Of a stretch of 64,000 nucleotides of DNA, positions 45,091 through 56,231 are shown piece by piece; within the stretch, counting starts at the first letter, position 1; the number at the start of each line of letters is the position of its first letter. The notes beneath the pieces are model-generated. The model made no database searches. It saw only the letters and a list, made by a program, of their open reading frames with translations, and had not been told where the DNA came from. Source of the stretch: Cichorium intybus. Taxonomy: Eukaryota; Streptophyta; Magnoliopsida; Asterales; Asteraceae. The position numbers were made by a program, and so were the translations under genes. The stretch lies in assembly GCA_023525715.1 (NCBI GenBank), contig CM042013.1, positions 83,564,494 to 83,628,493 of the forward strand. Direction: 5' to 3'.

Positions 45091-45767
45091 TGATGGGTTG
45101 TATGCAAACAATGAGCTTAAATCTTAAGTTCACATGCAACCTAATAAGGATCTATGTTTTTCACTATTGAACCTGTAACTAAGGTCAAGTCGAAATTCAA
45201 AAGGAAGTATTCATACCTCTGTTGACCTTGGAAGCTAGCACCACAATTGTCGTGCCTCTAATGGCTCACACCCAAAACTTAGCAAGCAAGAAGAACTATA
45301 GAGAGGAGAGGAACTTTATGAGTTAGGCGTGAATTATGAGGCTCCTGGGGGGTCTCTATTTATAGCCCCGGAATTATAAGTCATAAGGCATATAACTACC
45401 TTATTTGAATTCCTGATATGATAAAGCTTTTATCATATAATTCAACTTGCTTATCATTACCATAATTAGACTTTATACCCATATATGGGTTTTGAATTCC
45501 ATAAGGCTCCAAGCCTGGAATTCGTCCAACCCATTCGGTAAACCCTAATTGTATGTTGCTCAACTATTGAACAATTACAATTCAGCCCCTGCACTTTTAA
45601 TTAATCTAATTAATCCCAAAATTAATTCCAATTAATTTCTGATTAATTATTAATTAACTATTTCTAATGAATATATTATCCTCATAATATATTAATTCTC
45701 TTTCTATATATGTTATCTTGTCCTCTACCAGTTATGAGGGCAACCCAAAAGGACGGTACTGCCATCA
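45091..45767 (-). repeat. Copia 5' LTR, 677 bp
   Basis: Plus-strand ends TGATGGGTTG and TGCCATCA, giving TG...CA in element sense. Minus-strand TATAAATA at 45357-45364. Related to the fragment at 35816-36414, which lies in the opposite orientation. Confidence 0.8.
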
Positions 45768-46785
45768 ATTCAAGTATATTCGTAAATTATAGTTATAGCT
45801 TAGACACCTAATCCAGCAGGAGGGTGTTCGGAGAAGACGACCGGACTGGGTAACCTCAAAAGGGGAAATGGAAAAGAGATGAAGGAGAGAAGTAATGGTG
45901 TCAGGATCTAATAGGATGACGAGCTTACTGAAAACTGCTGGCGACGACGACCACCAACAAAAGCTCGCATTCTCCTTCTCCATACTTCGTTCTTCTGTCC
46001 TCATCCCCGACAACGATGGCGATCAAAAAACCATTCTACTATTTGAATTTCGTTTTGAATCTGATGGGCCCCTTCCCATTTCTTCTATCTCTCGATTCCT
46101 TTCTCGAATAAATACAGAGGCACGAAAGATGTTGATTAGATGACGAGGGTTTTTGATTAGATGCGACACAATCGATGGGAGGGTTTTTTATTGGATCCCT
46201 AGGGTTCAAATTCTCGGGGCTTCACTCCGATTGATATATCCTTTGAAGTCGCTTACCATTGCTCCATCATATGCTGGGATAGTTTCTGAGTTTGGATTTT
46301 GGTTTGGATCGACTGCTTGTTTACAGGTTTATTAATGTTTACTGGTTTAGTGAATGACGAAGGAGGAAGGAGCAGGTGATTTTTTTTTGTAAATAGAACT
46401 TGTCGGAGAAGATTGAGATTGGTTATTGTTGGGTTGATTTTTGTAAATTGAGTTTGTTTTTTCTCTTTTTATTAATTAATAATAATAAACAAATAATAAG
46501 AATTGAAAAAATAAGATCACTAAGGGAAAAATAGACTTTTTACCTCTAACAGGGACCAAGCACGTACAAAATCAAAAAGTAGGGACGGTCCGAGTTAAAA
46601 AAAAGAGTTAGGGACCAACCGCACAAGTTACCCCAAACCACAGGGATCATTCGTGTAATTTTCTCATATATATTATAAAAGAATATTTTTTTCTTTCCAC
46701 CATATTGATTTGAAACCCCCAAACTTTTCAATGTCAAACATAATATATATAATTTATTAACTAAAATATGTTATTACATTTAAAT
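45768..46785. other. Intergenic; possible gene-fragment and a dispersed repeat
   Basis: 45895-46143 (plus) is an 82-codon ORF (MTSLLKTAGDDDHQQKLAFS...) with higher GC than its surroundings; it could be the first exon of a lost gene, but I do not recognise it. 46548-46670 carries a sequence with GGGACCAA and CCCAAACCACAGGGATCATT that looks like a dispersed plant repeat. Nothing else is evident. Confidence 0.35.
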
Positions 46786-47355
46786 ATTATCATATTAATG
46801 ATAGGCTTTTTAAATTATCAATAAAATATACTTAATTTTTAAATTTAAATATAATGTTAAATATCAAATATCAAATAAACTTAAAATAGACTTTTAAAAA
46901 TAGTTAAAAAGGTCAAATGTTTTAGATATGAAACCTAAATATTATCATATTAATGTTAGACTTTTTAAATTATCAATAAAATATACTTAATTTTTAATTT
47001 AAATATAATGTTAAATATCAAATATCAAATAAACTTAAAAATAGACTTTCTAGAAATAGTTAAAAATGTCAGATGTTTTGAATATAAAACCTAAATATTC
47101 TCATATTAATGGTAGACTTTTTAAATCGTCAATAAAATATACTTAATTGTTAATTTAAATATGAAATATCAAATAAAATTAAAAATAGACTTTCTAAAAA
47201 TAGGCAAAAATGTCAAATGTTTTAAATATGAAAACTAAATATCATCAATGATATACTTTTTAAAGTATAAATAAAATATATTTAATTTGTTAATTTAAAT
47301 ATAACGTTAAATATCAAATATCAAATTAACATAAAAAATAGACTTTCTAAATAAT
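46786..47355. repeat. Tandem repeat, about 155-bp unit, four copies
   Basis: Units start at 46786, 46941, 47097 and 47241 (periods 155, 156 and 144; the last incomplete). Each has ATTATCATATTAATG-like starts, TTTTTAAATTATCAATAAAA, and AATAGACTTTCTA. Copies are clearly diverged, so the array is old. Confidence 0.85.
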
Positions 47356-47740
47356 CATCATATAATCCAAATGAAAAAAAAGATCAAATAAGTAATTTTT
47401 AAATTAATTAATCATAACGCTAAAAACAATAATAAATCGAAAACCATATTTAGCTTTATTCAAACACAAGTTGCGAGTAAATGCTATTGAATGATATGAT
47501 TCTAATACGGCGGCTTTGAGCCATTATTGCTTATTTTTTTAATTCGACGCATCAAAGTTAATAAAATTGAGTATGTTATATCTAAATGATTTACGGAGGT
47601 GGAAAGGAGGAATATTGCACAACAAATTGTTTTTTATTATGATGTTGTGAAAAAATATGTTTGGTTTTCTAACTTGAATAAATTGTCGATCTTTCTGGAG
47701 TCATAGTGGAAACAAGAAAACACATTTCTTAATACTTGGT
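47356..47740. other. Intergenic with degraded hAT sequence
   Basis: AT-rich. 47560-47740 may be the upstream part of the hAT relic that follows, but no protein motif can be read. Confidence 0.35.
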
Positions 47741-47970
47741 GTATCGACTAGTAAAGTTGACATTGATTTTGCGAGTTGCAACAACGACAGTTGAGAAATG
47801 TTTTTCGACCATGAAGCTTGTTAAAAGCAGATTTAAGAAATCGGATGAGTGATGATTTTCTGAATTGTTCTTTGATTTGTGCTGTTGAAAAAAAAAATTA
47901 ACTAAGGTTACAAATGAAGTTGTAATTGATTGTTTTCACAAGATGACAAGTCGTAGAGAACAATTATAGT
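47741..47970 (+). pseudogene. hAT transposase C-terminal relic
   Basis: Plus strand. RVATTTVEKCFSTMKLVKS is the hAT dimerisation motif (usual form VATATVERSFSAMK). A one-base shift then gives NRMSDDFLNCSLICAVEKK and, further on, DCFHKMTSRREQL, the family's usual end. Short, frameshifted and without the catalytic core. It is in the opposite orientation to the hAT element at 48216-50205. Confidence 0.75.
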
Positions 47971-47997
47971 ATTTGTTTGAATAAATGTAACTTTGTT

Positions 47998-48162
47998 ACC
48001 GACTTACTGGCATTTATAACCTGACTTGTATTTTTTTAATTTGCCATAAAAGCCCTTAAGTTTTTTAGAAATGTTCGGTTTTACCTTTTTACACATTTTT
48101 TGTTCATTAAAACCCTTAAGTTTTGCAAAAATGTTCGGTTTAACCTTTTGACCTGCTATCTG
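47998..48162. repeat. Dispersed repeat with two CCCTTAAGTTTT units
   Basis: Two copies of CCCTTAAGTTTT...GAAATGTTCGGTTT / CAAAAATGTTCGGTTT about 60 bp apart, and a third partial one at 51195 on the other side of the solo LTR. The LTR therefore landed inside an older repeat. Confidence 0.5.
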
Positions 48163-48167
48163 CTATC
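48163..48167 (+). repeat. Target site duplication of the solo Athila LTR, left
   Basis: CTATC directly before the LTR; the same five bases follow it at 51148-51152. Confidence 0.85.
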
Positions 48168-48416
48168 GGACAACGCCTAATAATATCAAGTATTTTAGTC
48201 GTTGTTGAGCACCGTCAGTGGCGGAACCAGAAAAGTGGGGCAGGGGTGGCACAAAATTTTTTTTACGCAATATAATAAAGATTTTAAAAAAATAAAAGTA
48301 CGATTGTATTAAATATAATAAACTAGTGTAGATATTACATTTTAAATTTGACATCTCCTTGTACACATATTTTGAAAACGATCCATTACATCGTCAATCT
48401 TAACTTTCATAAGGGC

Positions 48417-48806
48417 TTACTTTTCAACATTACAAATCAGTGCATCATTCATATAGTCATCACCCATTTTGTTACGCAAGTCGGTCTTCACGAGCTTCAT
48501 TGCAGAAAAACATCTTTCTACTATTGCGGTTGCGACGGGTAAAACCAAAGCCAACTTTAATAACCTATAAACCAAAGGATAAGAACGATGTTTCCCCGTT
48601 GCCACCATCAAACAAGAAAGGTCGGCAATTCCCTTCAAACTAGTAAATCGATCATCATTATGCAAAGAGTGATAATATATCTCAAGTTCACCTTCCAGTT
48701 GCATTCTTTCAGAATCATGAAAATCATTTTTGTATAACTCACTCAACTTCAACAACTTTGTTTTATCAAAGTTAGCAAATGAATCACAAGGACTCAAAGC
48801 CCCCAT
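48417..48806 (-). pseudogene. hAT transposase, C-terminal part
   Basis: 129 codons on the minus strand. It has the dimerisation region LKLALVLPVATAIVERCFSA, MKLVKTDLRNKMGDDYMNDA. Upstream text (GELEIYYHSLHNDDRFTSLK) is the usual linker. The protein would pair subunits of the transposase. The catalytic RNase H-like core that should precede it is deleted. Confidence 0.88.
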
Positions 48807-49059
48807 TTATTCTAGTAATTGGGTGCTTATTTCACTAAAGCGGTCTACAAGCACCAATTGAAGCACGCAACTGAAGTTTATAGTTACTCTCCTCAACTTC
48901 AGTTTGCTTCTTAAATGCTACATTAATAGATTGTTTTTCTTTCATTAAAAATTCACACTTTTGTCGTGCTTAATTTGTTGTGTAAACTATCGATATTACC
49001 CACATGAACTCGCAATGCATCTTTTTTACTCCAACTATTAAAACCTTTTGTAACAAATG

Positions 49060-49520
49060 CATCTCTTCCACCTTGTTGTCCCACAATGTCGCCAAACAAG
49101 TAGCAAAATAAACAATAGGCTTTGTCCACTTTTTTGCTATACTCTAACCAATCAAATTCATCAAACCATTCATCAACAAAACGTCTCTTTTTCTTACCTA
49201 TTGTCTTTATTGGAAATGTATGACCCCTTGTTTTGACAAGGTCCTTGTAGCAAATACGCCCTTCTTATTTCATCTATTTGATTTGAATTATAAGTTGTTA
49301 TCCTAGGTCTATTCGCCGGGTCCCTTGGAAGATCCTTCAAATCAAAACTTGCAATTGGAGTAGTTGTAGTTGTAGGTAGTGGACTTTGTGATCTTTGAGG
49401 AATTGCATTTACATTAGAAACTGAAGGGATTGATGCATTGTAACATGGTCTTTTGGAAGAACATTCGACACTTTCATTACAACTTTGTGATCTCTTTAAA
49501 AAAGACCCAATGCTACTCTA
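49060..49520 (-). pseudogene. hAT transposase, N-terminal TTF-type zinc-finger part
   Basis: Minus strand, degraded. DLPRDPANRPRITTYNSNQI (about 49345-49285) and DEIRRAYLLQGPCQNKG are the family's conserved start; further on VDKAYCLFCYLFGD (about 49125-49085) is the TTF-type zinc finger. Frames change at about 49220. After about 49000 the coding sequence jumps to the C-terminal part at 48806. Confidence 0.7.
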
Positions 49521-49524
49521 TAAT

Positions 49525-49650
49525 GGAAACATCAAAAACAATAATTTCATCAACACAATCAATTAACCAACACAATCAATCAACAAATTCAACGGAAACA
49601 TCAAAAACATTAATTTCACCAACACAATCAATTAACCAATTCAATTAACC
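49525..49650. repeat. Short tandem duplication inside the hAT
   Basis: Two copies, 69 bp apart (starting 49525 and 49594), of GGAAACATCAAAAACA followed by AATTTCA.CAACACAATCAA. Confidence 0.8.
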
Positions 49651-50205
49651 AATACTAATTTCACTAACATAATAAATAACTTCAATAAATAAACAAATAA
49701 TTTAATAATCATAAACTTCAAAAACAGATACTCACTTGTTTCATTCTAGCCTTCTAGGGTTTGAACTTTGAAGAGAGCTTAAAATTGGGGTTTTTCTACT
49801 AGTAATTTCGAAATACCTTCAGCAACAACAGGAGAAAGGTGGTTCGAAAATTGAAATAGCTTCAGCAAGGAGACATCGAGTGATCGAGATTTGAAATAGC
49901 TTTGAAATACCTTCGATTTTTTTCTTCCCTTTAGACTTAGCGAGACAGGGCCACAGGGGGATGCGTGAGTGTAAGCGTGTTTTTTTTTCCGATTTCCTTT
50001 TGTTTCAGCGAGATGCGTGAACTTTTTTTTTTCGATTTCCATTTGTTTCCCGTATTCACTTTCTTGCTAGTTGCTGGGCTGCTAGATTATTTTCATTGGG
50101 CTTCTAAGTTTGGGTAGTTGGGCTGATGAGTATATATAGGTATTTCTAGGCAGATTTTCAGTAGTGGCCCGTGCCACTGTGGGCTACAGCCCAGATCCGC
50201 CTCTG

Positions 50206-50213
50206 ACCACCGT
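50206..50213 (+). repeat. hAT target site duplication, right copy
   Basis: ACCACCGT; the left copy at 48208-48215 is AGCACCGT. Confidence 0.8.
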
Positions 50214-51147
50214 TTGGAGTAAAATATATATTTTAAACTACGATATTACTCACCTTTTGTGCCACGTGTGTTCTATGCGAATTATGTTAAATACAAGGTA
50301 AAAAGCGTACAAAATGGCAAATATTTGGAAGACGGCTACTTTCAGTCGAAGGAATACGCATGTCGCGAGCCCAGAAGAGCCACGCGCCGCAGTGAGCTGT
50401 ATCACCGGATGAGATTTGAAAAGTCAAAGTGCGAACATCGGGGGATAAGACCAATCCGCGCCGCGGATAAGCCCTTTACGCGATGTGTCTATGCATTTTT
50501 CACAACTATAAATAGAGGCATTCGGCTCGTGATTCGGGAGCGAAGACTCGACCTTTGACGAAGACTCGGGCTTCTTCGACTCAGATTTTCGTAGTTTAGT
50601 GATCGATACTTGGTAATTTGATAATTTTAGCTTTTATTTCATATTTTCGGTATTTGTTCCTTATTTGTGTCAAGGATTCTGATTTGTAGAATTCCTTTGA
50701 CCACTGAGATCTGAATTTCAACCCGAAGTCAGAAGCATTCGACTTCCAGTGTGGCTTTAGTTTAATGCAATCCCGTTTTAGTTATATTTTATGTTTGTTT
50801 TCGGTTTCGATTCAATAATCGTTATCGTTGGGTGATAATTGAAGTTTGATTGTTTCTGATTTCTGAGTTACATCTCGGGATCAGAGTGTGTTGGTTTTGA
50901 TTGGTCGAGATTTGGACACGATTTAGATCGATAGTTATAATTGCATGTTTTTTATAATTTCGGTTTATTTTGGTTTTGTCGCGTGTATGGATAAAAACCG
51001 TCTATAGAGTGATACTATAGATTGGTCGAGTTCTTGACACATATTTCATCCACTGACTCCACGGTTCGACCCTTACTTGCTGCTAGCTAGTGAACTGTAA
51101 TGTATAAATCTAATATTTTTGACCGCATCGACGACTGCGATGAGTCA

Positions 51148-51700
51148 CTATCAAAGATTTTTAGGTCACCATGAAATGAAATGTGCAAAAAAACCCTTAA
51201 GTTTTTAATTCTTTTTATGTTTTTGTCCTAAATATTTTTTTATATTATACATATTAATGAAACAAAAAATATATTTAATACATGAAAATACGTATTTCTA
51301 TATGAACAAATATTTCATTAAAAATGGTATTTACGTTTTAAAAAAATATTATTTATGTGTAAACGTTTTTTTGCTGACTTATACAATTTATAACGTAAAA
51401 ATACATATTTACGGCGAAAATCTAACATTTTTTAAATCGTTTTTTATGACATTATCCCTGATTTTTATGCCCAAACATTTATAAATCATGCATGTACTGA
51501 TTAAAAGTAATAACTTTCAAGTCCAAAAAAACAAAGCTATCATTTATTACGAAGAATCATACTATCTAACTTAAATTTTAAAGAAGGTCGTACTTTGAAT
51601 GGTACAAAAACAGTTAGCATACAACCAAAAAATAATATAAAACCATCCACCATATTTTGCAAAAGAAAAAAAAAGCTGCCCAAAAATATGTGTATACGTG
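51148..51700. other. AT-rich upstream flank of histone H3
   Basis: No gene or structured element seen apart from the partial dispersed repeat near 51190-51240. Confidence 0.5.
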
Positions 51701-51728
51701 GTCGGTTTCTACTCGCTTGTAATTAGCA

Positions 51729-51859
51729 CGCGGATTAGAATCTGTATCCATTTTATCATCTCATCTGCACCGTTAATTTCTACCTCAGAACCAACGGACG
51801 AGAATATTTTCAAGGTTCCAAATTTTCGAAAACCCCCGCGCTCACGCACACATATATAC
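51729..51859 (+). promoter_or_regulatory. Histone H3 promoter elements
   Basis: CGCGGATT at 51729-51736 is one base from the plant histone octamer CGCGGATC that drives S-phase expression. TATATAC at 51853-51859 is a TATA box about 75 bp before the ATG. Function inferred from known plant histone promoters. Confidence 0.55.
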
Positions 51860-51930
51860 TCTCCCGATCCACAATGTAAAACATTGATCGCAACACTTTC
51901 TGCAAATACTTTCTCTAGAAATAATTAGCA

Positions 51931-52341
51931 ATGGCGCGTACAAAGCAAACTGCTCGCAAATCAACCGGAGGAAAGGCTCCAAGGAAGCAACTGGCCACCA
52001 AGGCAGCCAGGAAGTCAGCACCGGCGACCGGCGGAGTGAAGAAGCCCCACAGATTCCGTCCTGGAACGGTGGCGCTCCGTGAGATCAGAAAGTACCAGAA
52101 GAGTACCGAGCTATTGATCAGGAAACTCCCCTTCCAGAGACTCGTTCGAGAAATCGCACAGGATTTCAAAACCGATCTGAGGTTCCAGAGCAGCGCCGTC
52201 GCTGCACTCCAGGAAGCATCGGAGGCGTATCTGGTTGGGCTCTTCGAGGATACAAATTTGTGCGCGATTCATGCCAAGAGAGTCACGATTATGCCCAAAG
52301 ATATGCAGCTTGCTCGAAGAATCCGTGGTGAGAGGGCTTGA
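51931..52341 (+). CDS. Histone H3.1 (replication-dependent)
   Basis: Complete 136-codon single-exon gene. The protein is the nucleosome core histone H3. Residues that separate plant variants are Ala31, Phe41, Ser87 and Ala90 (numbered without Met), all of the H3.1 type; H3.3 would have Thr31, Tyr41, His87 and Leu90. Lack of introns is also usual for plant H3.1. The N-terminal tail (ARTKQTARKSTGGKAPRKQL) is unaltered, with Lys4, Lys9 and Lys27 present. One deviation: Met124 (PKDMQLARR) where plant H3 normally has Ile. The start is fixed by the invariant MARTKQ. Codon use is GC-rich compared with its surroundings. It is convergent with the oxygenase gene 454 bp downstream, and a solo Athila LTR lies 0.78 kb upstream in the same orientation. 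The gene looks intact. Confidence 0.98.
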   Translation: MARTKQTARKSTGGKAPRKQLATKAARKSAPATGGVKKPHRFRPGTVALREIRKYQKSTELLIRKLPFQRLVREIAQDFKTDLRFQSSAVAALQEASEAYLVGLFEDTNLCAIHAKRVTIMPKDMQLARRIRGERA

Positions 52342-52795
52342 TTTAGTTATACACTTACATTCGTTGTTTTGGAGATATTCTGCATTTTGAGATATTGTTT
52401 TAGTTTTAGGCAATAGTGTTAATTGGGTAGTTTCATCGTGTATTGACAATGAATCAATGAGTGATTGAAACGTTGTTTGGAATCTGTTGTGTGGCCTGAT
52501 ACTCATATTGACACGAAAATGGATGAACATTTTTATTGATAAAAGTAGTTATGCCAACGATGTAGAAGGTTGCAACACATATGCACGAAAATCAAATCAT
52601 ATTTATGTATTTTAACATATATATCAAGCACTTTTTTACAACATAAATCTCATTAGAGATATGAATAGATAACTGGGTGGCCAAATGGCATCACACTTTC
52701 ACCCAATATAAACATAATTAATCAGTTCCTTGTTTATTCACCATGCCGTCATACAAGCAACAACAAATGCACCTTCACCACAAGACTTTTTAATG
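52342..52795. other. Region between convergent H3 and oxygenase genes
   Basis: Probably holds both 3' untranslated regions. AATAAA-like signals are not clear; no other feature seen. The 139-codon antisense ORF over the H3 3' end is a shadow. Confidence 0.5.
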
Positions 52796-54987
52796 TTATT
52801 TCCCGTTTTCATTAAGTTTAATCACTGCAAGCTCTTTTTGAAAATATTCTCCAGCATAAACAGGTGGATACTTTTCAGCAAGAGGTGATAGTGCATAATG
52901 GCCAAGGGGCTTCATTACAGCATCGGATGCAATGGCAGAAAACAACTGCAAAGAAAAAAAAACAAGAAATTAAAGTTGAGATGAAGCATATTGACATTTT
53001 TTGGTTTAGGAAGTAGGACTAAATACAAGAAATATTACCGTACTTTCATATATTTATGTATTGTAATTAATTGATTTTCATTTCTGTCAAATTATAGCAT
53101 TGTACTTCAATTTTTTTTCTTATTAGACATTGTACTTTGAAAAAAAAACAAAAACAAAATATAGCATTGTAATTCCATTACCGATTTATTAGGGTTTACC
53201 CAATTGTACCATTAAAAAAAATTGCTTTGTAAATAAATATAATTTCAATGTAGGATACTGTAATTGGAAGAAATGATAGTGGCGTGCTACAATAAAGAAA
53301 TCTACAAATATATGTTGCGGTTTCTTTCATTTAATTGTATGGAGTACACTTTGAGTTGAAATGGAGTAACTTTAAATGGTCTCAAATTTAGTTTATTTGA
53401 CGTTAAAAATTAAAGTGTAATTTGTGGCTAAACGTCTATACACTCACCGTTGAGGAGACCCTCCAAAGGCTACGATTTGCTTGTTTTGCTGCTTTAATTG
53501 CATCGATTGTCTTTTTAGTAACCACAACTTCATGCAATCCAGCCATACAGTCTCCAGCTGTAACCCATTCGAACTGCAAAATCAAAACAAGATCCCAAAT
53601 GAATCTTAGTATCAACATCAATTATCCCATTTGTCCTAGCAGTATGAAGGTGAGAATCTATAAACGTGGTCTGAGTCTTTAGGCTAGTCATCACCTTTTT
53701 TTCTTCTTTCTTTGCTAAATATAAGAAATAACAATGCAATTTTTATTTGTGTATTATAGCATCGTACTTCCATTTCTTTCTATCACAACATTGTGTTACT
53801 GATTCTTTTTCTTTTTATTAAGACACCGTACTTTAAAAAGTTTACCTTTTCATAACATTCTACTTCTAATTTTTTTTTCTTACTAGAACAATATCCTTTG
53901 GAAAATGTACAAAATCATAGCAATGAAAATTGGTTTGTATTTGGATAAAGTTGATATAAGTGGGTAGTTTTTCCAAGTATAATGTCGGAATTAGAATAAA
54001 TAAAAGTAAGATGATGTCATATTTTTAATTATTAGTTAGACTTTGTTTGGTAGCCTCTTAATGGCCTCTTAATCATTAAGGGTTAGGGACAAGTCTGAAT
54101 GAGTAAGAGCCTCTAAATGGGTTCAGACCTCTGAATGGTTCAGATCTGAATGATTCAGATGCTACCAAATACAGCCTTAGTTTAAATACCTGCTTTCCGG
54201 TCTGAATAAGTAAACACCCTTCTGGAACTTTCACTTCTACTTTCTCTCCATTCCTTAGCCAAATGTATAGACCAGGGAATTTACTTCTATAATGAACTGT
54301 TAGAAAGTTAAGATCATAATGATATCCGGCAAAAACAGTACCCTCTTTGCCATGACTCCCTAGGTCACCCCCTGTTGGAGAAAGAAGATGTGGACCCTAC
54401 AAAATTTGCGGTTTCATTCTAGTTAATGTTGCAAAATAATCAACTACAACGAAAGATGAATGATTAAATAGACTCACATTCTTCATGAGACTAGTAAATG
54501 CATCCTTTGGTAGGCCAAATCCAATTGCTGCCATTTCAGCAACAGCCTGTAGAAATCGAACACGATTATAAAAAATTCAAGAAATAACGATAATAAAAGT
54601 TGATTATGAGTTGCGACAGACCTCGACAGCAGATAGGAGCTTATAACCCCATGAATCCATGGTCTCTTCCCACTCCGGGAAACCTTCCGGTATGATGTGG
54701 TCGGAGTTCAGGTCCTAAATGAGAGGTACACATAACACATCAATATTGTGTGATAAGTAATAATCAGTCTGCCATGGATGGATAAACAAGTGAGAAGGAA
54801 TGAAATTGCAAACCTGAAAGCGAGTTGTTGATGGGCGAGGGCCAATTCTCCACATGTATCGCCATTTAAGATCTGCGCCAGTTGGAATCAAAGGCTGGTG
54901 CTCTTTTGGCAATTCGTTTGCCTTCTTTAGCATGTCCGGAACAACCAAACTGCGGGGAACTTCAAGTCCTCCTGGTGTCGCGCCATT
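52796..54987 (-). CDS. 2-oxoglutarate/Fe(II)-dependent oxygenase, partial (six 3' exons)
   Basis: Minus strand. Exons, all with GT-AG borders and no frame breaks: 54987-54814, 54714-54622, 54546-54478, 54396-54190, 53573-53448, 52945-52796 (stop TAA). Together 272 residues from ATPGGLEVPRSL to the end. Isopenicillin-N-synthase-like fold: the iron ligands are His138 and Asp140 (GYHYDLNFLT) and His195 (AGLHEVVV), and the 2-oxoglutarate anchor is Arg219 and Ser221 (LWRVSST), numbered in the visible part. Such enzymes hydroxylate or oxidise small molecules with O2; the substrate is unknown. The exon(s) for roughly the first 60-100 residues were not found: the first visible exon opens with a good acceptor (ACCAG before AATGGC) and no donor-linked coding exon is evident upstream. 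A Mutator-like element lies 540 bp upstream. The second-last intron (502 bp) and the 616-bp intron are the largest; the latter holds a MITE. Confidence 0.88.
54039..54176. mobile_element. Tourist-like MITE in an oxygenase intron, 138 bp
   Basis: Inverted ends GACTTTGTTTGGTAGC and, reversed, GGCTGTATTTGGTAGC; flanked by TTA on both sides (54036-54038 and 54177-54179), as PIF/Harbinger MITEs are. The body repeats CAGACCTCTGAATGG-like words. Its right end lies about ten bases from the splice donor of the exon 54396-54190. Confidence 0.78.
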
Positions 54988-55525
54988 CTGGTTTAATAAA
55001 TTTTGTCTAAGTTTTGATTTGATAAATACCACTAGGAAGTTGGCCTCATACTGTATACTTACTCTTATTTAATTATCTTGACAAAACAAAAATGGGATTC
55101 TATTGAATATTAATTTCTATGATGTAATAAAAAACTTATATTTATTAATTTCTATGATGTAAAAGGTTTGCTGATAATTAAACATTTATTAGAATATGTA
55201 AGGATACGCTTGGTTCATAAAATGATTAGAAAAAATTGAAATTTTTTGAATGAATGAGAATTTAAAGAAATTGAAATACGAAGGAATTTGAATTTCGTTT
55301 GATTGACAAATAATGAAATAAAACTATTTGTTGATTTCTATTTGATTTGCAAATTTGATCAAAGGAATTGAAATATAAAGTATATAAAATGACTAAACTA
55401 CCATTTAATGATATTTTGATTATTTATGTATTTATAAAAATAACAAAATAATACTACAGACCAAAACAATTATATGATTTTGTTAAATAAAATATTATAA
55501 TAAAAATTAAATCGTGAAATAAATA
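54988..55525. other. AT-rich DNA upstream of the first visible oxygenase exon
   Basis: Likely intron or former 5' region. No coding exon recognised; a possible donor GTAAGTATAC (minus strand, near 55060) follows non-coding AT-rich sequence. Confidence 0.45.
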
Positions 55526-56231
55526 GGGCAAATTCCAAAATAAAAAAAATAAAGTTTTCAAAAAAAGTTCGATTGACACTGTGTTATTTTTTTCAATTAC
55601 GTCACTAAGTTTTCAATTTTTCCTAATTAAGTCACCATGTTTACAATTTTGTTTCAATATTGACCATTTGACCGGTTAACCCGGTTGCCAGCTGACATGA
55701 CATGGTGGTGTCAGTCTTTGATGATATGGCTTTCACATGACATCTTGACGTGACACCTAGGTGTCAAATTTGAAACAAATATGAAAACATAATGATTTAA
55801 TTATAAAAACAGAAAACTTATAGACTTAGTTGAAAAAAATAACAATGTCAAAATCAAATTTTCTAAAAGCTCAATGTCTTTTTTGATATTTGCCCAAGAA
55901 CTAATTATAAACGTTTCAAAATATTTAATTGATAATAAGTAGAAAAATAAATAAAATATGAATAAGGAGTCGTTTTGTCGAAATGGTGATATAGAAGTTA
56001 TAATTGAAATATTTATAATAACCAAAGGGTTAGAGTGTAATTAAATGGACATTTATGCTTAGATTTTTGAAAAGACTTAGTTTACGAGACTAATGAAAGA
56101 TTAGGAAAGTAAATTGGAATTTTCATAATCAATAATGAAAAAAAAATGGAAGAAGGGTTAAATGTGATTAATGTAAGAAAGATTAATGACTAAAAGTGAA
56201 CCTTGGGATTTAAGTTTTAAAAATAAAGTTT

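Larger units (their letters stand above)
48216..50205 (-). mobile_element. hAT DNA transposon, internally deleted
   Basis: Terminal inverted repeats: CAGTGGCGGAACCAG at the left, and CAGAGGCGGATCTGG at the right (reverse complement). Eight-base flanks AGCACCGT and ACCACCGT differ at one position, the size expected of hAT duplications. 1990 bp is short for an autonomous hAT. Two pieces of a minus-strand transposase gene remain. Confidence 0.92.
48168..51147 (+). mobile_element. Solo LTR of an Athila element, containing a hAT insertion
   Basis: Starts GGACAACGCC (TG changed to GG) and ends GAGTCA; flanked by CTATC on both sides, with no primer site or internal sequence after it. Without the 1990-bp hAT and its 8-bp duplication the LTR is about 982 bp, the length of the Athila-1 LTRs. 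A solo LTR forms by recombination between the two LTRs of a full element. TATAAATA is at 50507-50514 with GC-rich words at 50381 and 50456. Confidence 0.92.

Noticed and set aside
45895..46143. 82-codon plus-strand ORF as an intact gene
   Set aside because: No known motif, no convincing splice partner and it lies between repeats; kept only as a possible gene fragment in the intergenic entry.
52111..52530. 139-codon minus-strand ORF over the H3 gene
   Set aside because: Antisense shadow of the GC-rich H3 coding sequence with no motif of its own.
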